Origin: CAVWNR01 sp963756525
GTDB lineage: Bacteria > Actinomycetota > Actinomycetes > Mycobacteriales > Jatrophihabitantaceae
Direction: 5' to 3'
Length of the DNA stretch: 64,000 nucleotides
Assembly (NCBI GenBank): GCA_963756525.1
Contig: CAVWNR010000001.1
Span: 620,001 to 684,000 of the forward strand
Part shown: in pieces, positions 40,072-47,340 of the stretch
Layout: every line of letters starts with the position of its first letter
Numbering within the stretch: position 1 is the stretch's first letter
The notes under the pieces: generated by a model
What the model was told of the DNA's origin: nothing
The model's input: only the letters and a program-made list of their open reading frames with translations
The model's database searches: none
Position numbers and translations under genes: made by a program

Positions 40072-40757
40072 CGGATCTCGCGCCCGTCGAACGTCCCCGC
40101 GGTGCGCAGCACGGCGAAGCGGGCGAAGAGCTCTTCGGCGTACCAGCGCCGTCGCGTGGTCTCGCGGATCGCCCGGCGATGTGCCTCACCGCCATAGGCG
40201 AACTGGCCGAGCGCTGCCGCGTCGGTCCACAGGCTGAACGTGCCCTGCACGCCGGCGGGTGCCTCGCCGATGCCGAACGCGAGACAAAGCCCGGGCCGTG
40301 CGTGCAGGTCGCGCGCCACCGGCGGGACGGCCCGCCAGAATGCGACCGCCCGCGGCAGCGCCAGCCGGGCGCGGGTGATCGCCGCGACCGGGCCGTGCCA
40401 CGTCGTGCGAACCGGCTGCCCGAACGGGTGGCGGCGCGACCACTCGCCGCGGCTGGCGAGCGGGCGCAGCCAGGCCTGCCACGACTCGACGCACCGGCGG
40501 TTCCAGAGCAGTGCCGGCTTGGACCGCTCGAAACGGCCGGCCGCCTCCGCCGACGACCAGCTGGCGACGAGCGCCCAGCGGGTGGGTTCGGCCTCGCGCG
40601 GGGAGAACGTCTCACCGCGGCCGGTGCCGAGCAGCTTCGCGAAGCGCACCCCGTCGAGCGCCCGGATGCGTCGCCGGTCGATCGCCACCGCGGCGAGGGC
40701 GGCGGGCACGCGGCGCGGCGGCACCCGCCACACGTGCACCGTGACGACCTCGGCCAT
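40068..40757 (-). CDS. crtA: Spheroidene monooxygenase-like carotenoid ketolase (CrtA family)
   Basis: The 229-residue protein has the CrtA pattern: VTVHVWRVPPRRVPAAL at the front, RFAKLLGTGRGETFSP, and the C-terminal FAYGGEAHRRAIRETTRRRWYAEELFARFAVLRTAGTFDG. CrtA oxidises C-2 of acyclic psi ends to ketones, without a recognisable redox cofactor motif. It leads the five-gene carotenoid operon. ATG 40757 has TACGCT seven bases upstream; the frame is open to 40892. Confidence 0.85.
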   Translation of the reverse strand: MAEVVTVHVWRVPPRRVPAALAAVAIDRRRIRALDGVRFAKLLGTGRGETFSPREAEPTRWALVASWSSAEAAGRFERSKPALLWNRRCVESWQAWLRPLASRGEWSRRHPFGQPVRTTWHGPVAAITRARLALPRAVAFWRAVPPVARDLHARPGLCLAFGIGEAPAGVQGTFSLWTDAAALGQFAYGGEAHRRAIRETTRRRWYAEELFARFAVLRTAGTFDGREIR

Positions 40758-40764
40758 GTCGCAC

Positions 40765-40770
40765 AGCGTA
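40765..40770 (-). promoter_or_regulatory. -10 box for the crtA-GNAT-cruF-GT-desaturase operon
   Basis: TACGCT is seven bases before ATG 40757, with no Shine-Dalgarno; predicts a leaderless operon mRNA. Confidence 0.55.
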
Positions 40771-40890
40771 GGGCGGGCGCCGCCGCGCCGGTCAGCCCGA
40801 GTTCGAGCGACCAGGACGACGCGGTGCCGGGCTGACCAGGTCGTGGTCGAAGGCGAACACCGATGGCTGGCCGATCGGTACACCCGCAAC

Positions 40891-41002
40891 ACCCGCTTTG
40901 CACGAAGCCGGCGGCACCGGCTCGAAGCACGCCGACGAGCACCTCGTCGTCATGGAACGTGGTGAGCGCGAGCATGGCATGCCCCGATCGTGCTGTGCGC
41001 AT
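40891..41002 (-). pseudogene. Remnant of a NarL/LuxR-type response regulator receiver
   Basis: About 30 codons read GHAMLALTTFHDDEVLVGVLRAGAAGF, matching the beta4-alpha4-beta5 part of NarL-type receivers (LMLTTFDDDEYVLGALRAGAAGFLLKD). Neither the phosphoacceptor region upstream nor the LysxAsp end and output helix downstream is present. The rest of the 303-base gap (40758-41060) shows no gene. It looks like the debris of a lost two-component gene. Confidence 0.6.
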
Positions 41003-41060
41003 CGCGACCGATGCATCTCCCCACCGGTGGCTCTTCCGCTACCCGCGCGACTAGAGAACG

Positions 41061-41537
41061 TCAAGCCACGTCGGCGACCTGACCGCTGGTCAACGCGACC
41101 AGCTCGTCGAACGTGGTGGGGAAGACGGCGTGCGCGATGCCGCCGGCCGCCCAGACCTGCGGGTAGTTCGCGAGCTCGCTGTCGACCAGGGTGCGCAGCC
41201 GCCGCGGGTGGCCGACCGGCGCCACTCCGCCGATCGACTGGCCGGTTGCGGCGCGGACCTGTTCGGCGCTGGCCCGGCTGAGCCGCTGCGTGCCGAGCAA
41301 CGTGGCCACCTTCGCGGTGTCGACCCGTTGCGCGCCGCTGGTCATGATCAGGACCGCGGCGTCGTCCGCGTCGACGAAGACCAGCGAGTTGGCGATCGCG
41401 CCGACCTGGACGCCGAGCTGCTCGGCCGCCGACGTCGCCGTCGGCGCCGGGTGTGCCAGGAGCTTCACCCGGCCGGGTACGCCCGCCGCTTGGAGGATCG
41501 CGTCGACGGCCGCGCAGTTGGGGTGCAAGTCGCTCAC
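41061..41537 (-). CDS. YbaK/EbsC-family aminoacyl-tRNA deacylase
   Basis: The 158-residue protein has the editing-domain fold: TATSAAEQLGVQVGAIANSLVFV, VLIMTSGAQRVDTAKVATLLG (conserved Lys), and GQSIGGVAPVGHPRRLRTLVDSEL. Such enzymes hydrolyse mischarged Cys- or Ala-tRNA. GTG 41537 has TAGCGT seven bases upstream (leaderless type). The gene lies next to cysH, so editing of misacylated Cys-tRNAPro is a tempting link. Confidence 0.9.
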   Translation of the reverse strand: MSDLHPNCAAVDAILQAAGVPGRVKLLAHPAPTATSAAEQLGVQVGAIANSLVFVDADDAAVLIMTSGAQRVDTAKVATLLGTQRLSRASAEQVRAATGQSIGGVAPVGHPRRLRTLVDSELANYPQVWAAGGIAHAVFPTTFDELVALTSGQVADVA

Positions 41538-41544
41538 CGCCCGG

Positions 41545-41550
41545 ACGCTA
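41545..41550 (-). promoter_or_regulatory. -10 box for the leaderless ybaK-like gene
   Basis: TAGCGT seven bases before GTG 41537, with no Shine-Dalgarno. Confidence 0.5.
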
Positions 41551-41576
41551 CCGGGCGTGCGACCTCGAGCGACGGT

Positions 41577-41668
41577 GACTTTGCCCCGCCGCGACACGCT
41601 GGAAGGTGACTTTGCCCCGCGGTGACACGCTGGACGGGCTGCGCAGCGTGTCAGGGCGGGGCAAAGTC
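41577..41668. repeat. 92-bp tripartite palindromic repeat, copy 2
   Basis: Direct cores begin at 41577 and 41608 (31 bases apart) and an inverted core ends at 41668, exactly the spacing of the copy at 18317-18408. The linker bases differ while the cores are conserved, so it is not a recent duplication of a whole segment. It lies just after the 3' end of the minus-strand cysH gene. Confidence 0.88.
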
Positions 41669-41686
41669 GGGTGAGCCGGCGGGGCG

Positions 41687-42400
41687 TCAGGTGTGCAAGC
41701 CGCACTCGGTCTTGGCGAAGCCCGCCCACCGCCCGGCGCGCGCCTGCGCCCCGACGCCGACGCGGCGGGTGCACGGCTCGCAGCCGATCGAGGCGTACCC
41801 GTCGGAAAGCAGCGGGTTTACCAGCACACCGTGCTCGGCGATGTAGGCGTCGACGTCGTCCTGTGTCCAGGCGGCGATCGGGTTGAGCTTCACCGTGCCG
41901 CGTTTGCCGTCCCACTCGACGACCTTGATGTCGGCGCGGGTCGCGGCCTCGTCGCGGCGCAGTCCGGACGCCCATGCAGAGTAGGGCTGCAATGCGCGGG
42001 CGAGCGGGGCGACCTTGCGCATCGCGCAGCATCGGTCCGGGTCGCGCGCGTGCAGGCGCGGTCCGAACTCGGCGTCCTGCTCGGCGACCGAGCGCTCGGG
42101 GACGATCGTGCGCACGGTCACCGGCAGCGTCGCAGCCACCGCGTCACGCGTGCCGATCGTCTCCGCGAAGTGGTAGCCGGTGTCCAGGAAGAGCACGTCC
42201 ACGCCGGGAAACACCCGCGACGCGAGATGTGGCAGTACCGCGTCGGCCATCGAGGATGCGACGCACCACGACGTGCCGAACTGCGCGACGGCCCAGCCGA
42301 GGATGTCCAGGGCCGGCGCGCCCTCCAGCTCATCGCCGGCCCGCTCGGCCAGGCGACGCAGCCGGTCCGGCGCGCTCGACCGGATGGGTTGTGCTGTCAC
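41687..42400 (-). CDS. cysH: Assimilatory phosphosulfate reductase CysH (APS type)
   Basis: The 237-residue PP-loop enzyme reduces adenylyl sulfate to sulfite. Iron-sulfur cysteines are C124-C125 (DRCCAMRKV) and C207/C210 (GCEPCTRR), the two pairs that bind [4Fe-4S] in APS reductases. The catalytic tail Cys is C233 (TECGLHT). Absence of any visible PAPS-specific feature fits direct use of APS. The GTG overlaps the sir stop as GTGA. Confidence 0.95.
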   Translation of the reverse strand: MTAQPIRSSAPDRLRRLAERAGDELEGAPALDILGWAVAQFGTSWCVASSMADAVLPHLASRVFPGVDVLFLDTGYHFAETIGTRDAVAATLPVTVRTIVPERSVAEQDAEFGPRLHARDPDRCCAMRKVAPLARALQPYSAWASGLRRDEAATRADIKVVEWDGKRGTVKLNPIAAWTQDDVDAYIAEHGVLVNPLLSDGYASIGCEPCTRRVGVGAQARAGRWAGFAKTECGLHT

Positions 42401-44043
42401 AGCAGCCAGGATTCCTCGGCGCGGGCGACGTAGGCGGCGAACGACTCGCCTCCCGTGCGCCGCTGCAGGTATCCGCGCAGCAGCCGTTCGGCGTAGTCCG
42501 GTACTTCGTCGGCGGTCACCTTGAGGCCGCGGAACTTCCGCCCGAACGCGGCCTCGGCGCCGAGCTGACCGCCGAGGTGTACCTGAAACGCTTCGAGGGC
42601 ATTGCCGTCGCCGTCCGATGTAACCATGCCCTTGAAGCCGATGTCGGCCACCTGGAAGCGGGCGCACGCGTTCGGGCAACCGTTCACGTTGATGGTGATC
42701 GGCGTGTCGAAGTCTGGCAGCCGTTTCTCCAGCTCGCGGCGGATCGTCTCGGCACGGCCCTTGGTCTCGACCAGGGCGAGCTTGCAGAACTCGATGCCGG
42801 TGCAGGCGATCGTGCCGCGGTGGAAGGCCGACGGGCGCACCGAGAGGCCGAGCAGGTCCAGTTCGTCGACGAGCGCGTCGGCGTGGCGGGGTTCGACGTC
42901 GAGGATGACCAGGCCCTGCTGGGCGGTCGTGCGCACCCGGCCGCGGCCGAATCGGTCCGCGAGCCCGGCCACCTCGCGAAGCACCGTCCCGGACGTCCGG
43001 CCCGACGCCGTGCTGGCGCCTACCGCGACGAGCCCGTCGCGCTGGGGGATGACGCCGGTGTGGTCGCGGTGCGCCGGCGAGGCCGCCGGCGGCGGACCGT
43101 CGGGCAGTGCGCGGTGCAGGTACTCCCGCTCGAGAACCTCGCGGAACCGCTCGGGGCCCCAGTCGGCCATGAGAAACTTCAGCCGGGCGTGGTTGCGTGA
43201 CCGGCGGTAGCCGTAGTCGCGGAAGATCGAGGTAACGCCGACCCATACGTCGCTGACCTCGTCGGGACGGACGAACACACCCAGCCGCCGGGAGAACATC
43301 GGGTTGGTCGACAAGCCGCCGCCGACCCAGACGTCGAAGCCGGGTGTGCCGTCCGGGCCGATCACCCCGACGAATGCGAGATCGTTGATCTCGTGGTTGA
43401 CGCAGTGCTGCGCGCAGCCGGACGCCGAGGTCTTGTACTTGCGGGGCAGGTTGGAGAACCGCGAGTCGCCGACGAAGCGCTGCGCCAGCTCGCGCAGCGG
43501 CGCGCTGGCGTCGACTACCGAGTCTTCGGTCACGCCCTCGAGGGGGCAGCCGAGCATGACGCGGGGCACGTCGCCGCACGCCTCAGTGGTCGAGAGCCCG
43601 ACCGCATCGAGCTTCGCCCAGATCGCCGGCACATCCTCGATCCGCACCCAGTGCAGCTGGATGTTCTGTCGATCACTGATGTCGGCGATGTCGCGGCCGT
43701 ATGTGGTGGAGATCTCCGCGACGACCCGCAGCTGCTCGCTGGTCAGCACGCCACCGTCGATACGGACGCGCATCATGAAGAACTCGTCCTCGAGCTGCTC
43801 CGGCTCGAGGGTGGCCGTCTGACCGCCCGGAATTCCTTGCCGGCGCTGGGTATAGAGCCCGAGCCAGCGAAACCGGCCGCGCAGGTCGGTCGGGTCGATG
43901 CCGGCGAAACCCGTGTGCTGATAGATGTCGATGACCCGTTGCCGCGCATTCAGCCCGTCGTCGTCGCGTTTCGTTCGCTCGGTCGGGTTCAGCGGCTCGC
44001 GGTACCCCAGGGCCCACTGACCCTGGGCCGTGGACACGGCCAT
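42397..44043 (-). CDS. sir: Ferredoxin-dependent assimilatory sulfite reductase
   Basis: The 548-residue enzyme reduces sulfite to sulfide on a coupled siroheme-[4Fe-4S] centre. Cluster cysteines are in TGIEFCKLALVETKGRAE and NVNGCPNACARFQ. The N-terminal half has DISDRQNIQLHWV and SASGCAQHCVNHE. M. tuberculosis SirA (also called NirA) is the closest functional parallel; nitrite reductase is the alternative, but the cysH coupling favours sulfite. ATG 44043; its leader peptide lies upstream. Confidence 0.95.
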   Translation of the reverse strand: MAVSTAQGQWALGYREPLNPTERTKRDDDGLNARQRVIDIYQHTGFAGIDPTDLRGRFRWLGLYTQRRQGIPGGQTATLEPEQLEDEFFMMRVRIDGGVLTSEQLRVVAEISTTYGRDIADISDRQNIQLHWVRIEDVPAIWAKLDAVGLSTTEACGDVPRVMLGCPLEGVTEDSVVDASAPLRELAQRFVGDSRFSNLPRKYKTSASGCAQHCVNHEINDLAFVGVIGPDGTPGFDVWVGGGLSTNPMFSRRLGVFVRPDEVSDVWVGVTSIFRDYGYRRSRNHARLKFLMADWGPERFREVLEREYLHRALPDGPPPAASPAHRDHTGVIPQRDGLVAVGASTASGRTSGTVLREVAGLADRFGRGRVRTTAQQGLVILDVEPRHADALVDELDLLGLSVRPSAFHRGTIACTGIEFCKLALVETKGRAETIRRELEKRLPDFDTPITINVNGCPNACARFQVADIGFKGMVTSDGDGNALEAFQVHLGGQLGAEAAFGRKFRGLKVTADEVPDYAERLLRGYLQRRTGGESFAAYVARAEESWLL

Positions 44044-44101
44044 GGCGCATCGTTCCCTTCGGCCGGTTGCTGCAGATCTGGCTTATCGCGCGTGCGGCGG
44101 C

Positions 44102-44176
44102 TCAACAGACGGCGCCGGCCACGCGCAGCAGATCGATGTGACGCCGAGACGTCAGCAGCAGATCGGCCGAGCGCAT
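44102..44176 (-). CDS. Cysteine-type leader peptide upstream of sir-cysH
   Basis: A 24-codon ORF ends RRHIDLLRVAGAVC and stop, matching the short actinobacterial leader peptides of the R-H-(I/V)-D-L-x-R pattern with a terminal Cys. These occur before sulfur-assimilation genes and are thought to sense Cys-tRNA through ribosome stalling. It ends 58 bases before the sir ATG. AACCAT six bases upstream of its ATG may be the -10 region. Confidence 0.8.
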   Translation of the reverse strand: MRSADLLLTSRRHIDLLRVAGAVC

Positions 44177-44295
44177 TGGCCAATGGTTCCACACGACAGG
44201 CCCGATCGCGAAACGCGTTGTGACCAAATGTGGCGGACGGCGTGTGAGATATGGCGGTTGGCCAAAGCGGGGTTTGATGTGCGACCATCGACCGC

Positions 44296-44373
44296 GTGTC
44301 CGCCGTCTTGCTCGTCGCGCGACTGCACGTCGACCTGCAGCGCGTCCTGAGCGCGGCCTGTCCGATGTCCTGA
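44296..44373 (+). CDS. Cysteine-type leader peptide upstream of cysC-cysD-cysN
   Basis: A 25-codon ORF from GTG 44296 contains LHVDLQRVLSAAC near its end, the same leader family as the one at 44102-44176. It ends 69 bases before cysC. GACCAT lies seven bases ahead of the GTG. Between the two divergent leaders (44177-44295) lies the promoter region, with the inverted words CACACG and CGTGTG; no gene is seen there. Confidence 0.8.
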   Translation: MSAVLLVARLHVDLQRVLSAACPMS

Positions 44374-44442
44374 TCGACTGATCTCTCCCGAGCTGCTTTC
44401 GCCGGCGCGGTTTTGCGCGCCCGCCCAGCCCGAAGGACATCC

Positions 44443-45000
44443 ATGCCCTCTGCCGTTCCCGGCGCCACCGTCTGGTTGACCGGGCTGCCCAGCGCGGGCA
44501 AGACCACTATCGCTGCCGCGCTCGCCCGGCGCTTGCGGGTGGCCCGCCGCGCGGTCGAGATCCTCGACGGCGACGCCGTCCGTGCGGTGCTTTCGCCGGA
44601 ACTGGGCTACTCCCGTGCCGACCGGGACGCGAACGTCGCCCGCATCGGCTGGGTCGCTCATCTGCTCGCGCGCAACGGTGTGCTGGTGCTCGCGTCGGTC
44701 GTGTCGCCGTTCGCAGCGGCACGTGACGGGGTACGCGAGCTGCACGGCCGCGTGGACGTGCCGTTCTTCGAGATACATGTGGCCACGCCCGTCGAGGTCT
44801 GCGCCGAACGCGACGTCAAGGGTCTCTACGCCCGCCAGCGGGCCGGCGGGCTCTCCGGAGTGACGGGTACCGGCGACCGCGACGGCGAGTACCAACCGCC
44901 ACCCGCGCCGGAACTTCGCATCGACACCACCGCACGCTCGGTCGACGACGTCGTCGATGAGCTGATCGCCCTGCTGCACAAGGAGAATCTCCTGCGATGA
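44443..45000 (+). CDS. cysC: Adenylylsulfate kinase
   Basis: The 185-residue kinase phosphorylates APS to PAPS. It has the P-loop GLPSAGKTTIA, LDGDAVRAVLSPELGYSRADRDANVARIG, and LYARQRAGGLSGVTG. ATG 44443 has GAAGGA five bases upstream. It is fused by ATGA overlap to cysD, not as a CysN-CysC fusion as in mycobacteria. With an APS-type CysH, PAPS is probably for sulfation rather than reduction. Confidence 0.94.
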   Translation: MPSAVPGATVWLTGLPSAGKTTIAAALARRLRVARRAVEILDGDAVRAVLSPELGYSRADRDANVARIGWVAHLLARNGVLVLASVVSPFAAARDGVRELHGRVDVPFFEIHVATPVEVCAERDVKGLYARQRAGGLSGVTGTGDRDGEYQPPPAPELRIDTTARSVDDVVDELIALLHKENLLR

Positions 45001-45920
45001 CAGCGACCCTCAGCGATGTGAGCGCGCTCGACCGGCGCTGGCTCACCGACCTCGAGGACGAGGCCATCCACATCCTGCGGGAGGTGGTCGGACAGTTCGA
45101 GCGTCCGGTGCTGCTGTTCTCCGGCGGCAAGGACTCGGCGGTCGTGCTGCGCCTGGCCGGCAAGGCGTTCTGGCCGGGACGGGTGCCGTTCCCGGTGATG
45201 CACGTCGACACCGGGCACAACTTCCCCGAAGTGATCGAGTACCGCGACCGGCACCTGGCCGTGCTCGGCGTGAAGTTGATCGTTGCAAGCGTGCAAGAGT
45301 CCATCGACCAGGGGCGCGTGCACGAGACGCCGGGGCAGCCGCGCAACCCGCTGCAGACGGTGACCCTGCTCGACGCGATCAACCAGCACCGCTTCGACGC
45401 GGTGCTCGGTGGCGCCCGCCGCGACGAGGAGAAGGCACGGGCCAAGGAACGGATCTTCAGCGTCCGCGACGACTTCGGCCAGTGGGATCCGCGCAACCAG
45501 CGTCCGGAGCTCTGGGACCTCTACAACGGCCGGCACCGCCCGGGCGAGCACGTGCGGATCTTCCCCATCTCCAACTGGACGGAGCTGGACGTCTGGGCCT
45601 ACATCCAGCGTGAGGGTATCGAGGTGCCGAGCATCTACTACGCTCACCGCCGCAAGGTGATCCACCGCGACGGCATGCTGCTCGCGGTGACGCCGTGGAC
45701 CGCGCCGCGCGACCGCGAGGCGGTCACCGACGAGTGGGTGCGCTACCGCACCGTCGGGGACGCAACGTGCACCGGCGCGATCCGCTCGACCGCAGCCGAC
45801 GTCGCCGCTGTCGTGGTCGAGACCGCCGCCGCGACGGTCTCCGAGCGTGGCGCCACCCGCGCCGACGACCGGACCAGCGAGGCGGCGATGGAAGACCGCA
45901 AGCGGCAGGGGTACTTCTAG
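44997..45920 (+). CDS. cysD: Sulfate adenylyltransferase subunit 2
   Basis: The 307-residue PP-loop ATPase makes APS from sulfate and ATP with CysN. It has LFSGGKDSAVVLRLA, HVDTGHNFPEVIEYRD, GGARRDEEKARAKERIF, ISNWTELDVWAYIQREGIEVPSIYYAHRR and the terminal MEDRKRQGYF. Its TAG stop abuts a 161-bp inverted-repeat-bounded element that separates it from cysN. Confidence 0.96.
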   Translation: MTATLSDVSALDRRWLTDLEDEAIHILREVVGQFERPVLLFSGGKDSAVVLRLAGKAFWPGRVPFPVMHVDTGHNFPEVIEYRDRHLAVLGVKLIVASVQESIDQGRVHETPGQPRNPLQTVTLLDAINQHRFDAVLGGARRDEEKARAKERIFSVRDDFGQWDPRNQRPELWDLYNGRHRPGEHVRIFPISNWTELDVWAYIQREGIEVPSIYYAHRRKVIHRDGMLLAVTPWTAPRDREAVTDEWVRYRTVGDATCTGAIRSTAADVAAVVVETAAATVSERGATRADDRTSEAAMEDRKRQGYF

Positions 45921-46081
45921 GGGCCTGTCCCTTGGGTATTGGCCGTCGCGAGCGGCGGCCAGGCGTTCGAATGCCGAGGCGGAGGAGGAGAGCAGTAGTG
46001 GAACTACTGCCGACGACGACAACGAAGGCAGGCGCACGGCTGGGCGTCGCGCAGCAGGCTGGATACCCAAGGGAGAGGCCC
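45921..46081. repeat. 161-bp element with 19-bp terminal inverted repeats between cysD and cysN
   Basis: The left arm GGGCCTGTCCCTTGGGTAT (45921-45939) pairs with the right arm 46063-46081 at 18 of 19 positions. Inside are GGCCG...CGGCC, the perfect GCAGTAGT-gga-ACTACTGC hairpin (45992-46010) and a Glu/Arg-coding GC-rich tract. The right arm contains AAGGGAGAGG, the probable cysN ribosome binding site, so pairing would hide it. It could be a small mobile element (MITE) or a translational control RNA. A TA precedes (45918-45919) and follows it. Confidence 0.75.
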
Positions 46082-46083
46082 TA

Positions 46084-47340
46084 ATGCCGGGGCAGCTGCT
46101 GCGGGTAGTTACCGCGGGGTCGGTCGACGACGGCAAGTCGACGCTGGTCGGCCGGCTGCTGCACGACGCGAAGGCGGTGCTCGCCGACCAGCTCTGCGCG
46201 GTCGAGGCGGCCAGCGAGCGCCGCGGCTACGACGGCGCCGACCTCGCGCTGCTGGTGGACGGTCTGCGCGCCGAGCGCGAGCAGGGGATCACCATCGACG
46301 TCGCCTACCGCTACTTCGCCACAGCGCGGCGCACGTTCGTCCTCGCCGACACGCCCGGGCATGTGCAGTACACCCGCAACACGGTCACCGGCGCGTCGAC
46401 GGCGGACGTCGCGGTGATCCTCGTCGACGCGCGTACCGGCGTGGTCGAGCAGACCAAACGGCACGCCGCGGTCGCGGCCCTGCTGCGCGTCGAACACGTC
46501 GTGCTCGCGGTGAACAAGATGGATCTCGTCGAGTTCGCCGAGGATGCCTTCGACGGCATCGTCGCCGAGTTCGCCGCGGCTGCTGAGGCGCTAGGGCTGG
46601 CGTCGTTCACGCCGGTCCCGATCGCGGCGCTCGGTGGCGACAACGTGGTCGAGCGCTCGGCCCGGATGCCGTGGTACGACGGCCCCGCACTGCTGGAGTT
46701 CCTCGAGAACGTCGCACCCGCCGCTGTGGCGCAGATGCCCGCCCGGCTGCCCGTGCAGCTCGCGGTCCGGCCCCGCACCGCGGACCGGCCCGACTACCGC
46801 GGCTACGCCGGCCGGGTGCAGGCCGGTCCGTTGCGGGCCGGTGACCCGATCGTCGTGCTCCCGTCCGGGCGGACCAGCCGGGTGGCGGGCATCGATACAC
46901 CCGACGGCGAGCTCGACGTCGCACCGGCCGGCCGCTCCGTCGTCGTCCGGCTCGCCGACGACCTCGACGTCGCGCGCGGCGACCTGCTCGCCGTCGACCG
47001 CGACCCGCGTCCCGCCGTCACGCGGGAGCTGACCGCGACGGTCTGCTGGCTGGCCGAGCCGCCGCTGCGGGCAGGCGACAGGTACCTACTGCGGCATGCC
47101 ACCCGCGAGGTGCGCGCCGTCGTCGACGCGGTGCTGAGCCGGCTGGACGTCGCCCAGGTCACCCGGACCCAGGCGTCGGAGCTGGCGCTCAACGACATTG
47201 GTGAGCTGCGCGTGCGCACCGCCGAACCGATCGCCGTCGACGCCTACGCGCTCAACCGGTCGACCGGGGCGTTCCAGCTCATCGACCCGGACAGCGGCGC
47301 CACGGTTGCCGCCGGCATGGTGGCGGTCGCTTCGCCGTGA
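46084..47340 (+). CDS. cysN: Sulfate adenylyltransferase GTPase subunit 1
   Basis: The 418-residue EF-Tu-like GTPase drives APS synthesis. G1 is GSVDDGKSTLVGRLL, switch II DTPGHVQYTRN, NKMD as G4. Two beta-barrel domains follow (PVQLAVRPRTADRPDYRGYAGRV). ATG 46084 lies two bases after the element. No CysC kinase is fused to it. Its stop overlaps the cysG start (GTGA). Confidence 0.95.
   Translation: MPGQLLRVVTAGSVDDGKSTLVGRLLHDAKAVLADQLCAVEAASERRGYDGADLALLVDGLRAEREQGITIDVAYRYFATARRTFVLADTPGHVQYTRNTVTGASTADVAVILVDARTGVVEQTKRHAAVAALLRVEHVVLAVNKMDLVEFAEDAFDGIVAEFAAAAEALGLASFTPVPIAALGGDNVVERSARMPWYDGPALLEFLENVAPAAVAQMPARLPVQLAVRPRTADRPDYRGYAGRVQAGPLRAGDPIVVLPSGRTSRVAGIDTPDGELDVAPAGRSVVVRLADDLDVARGDLLAVDRDPRPAVTRELTATVCWLAEPPLRAGDRYLLRHATREVRAVVDAVLSRLDVAQVTRTQASELALNDIGELRVRTAEPIAVDAYALNRSTGAFQLIDPDSGATVAAGMVAVASP

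Noticed and set aside
42397..44043. Nitrite reductase
   Set aside because: Coupling to cysH by GTGA and the cysteine-type leader peptide point to sulfite reduction, although the fold alone does not separate the two.
45960..45975. tRNA T-arm-like word GGCGTTCGAATGCC inside the cysD-cysN element
   Set aside because: No acceptor stem, anticodon arm or D-arm can be placed around it; no tRNA or rRNA gene was recognised anywhere in the window.
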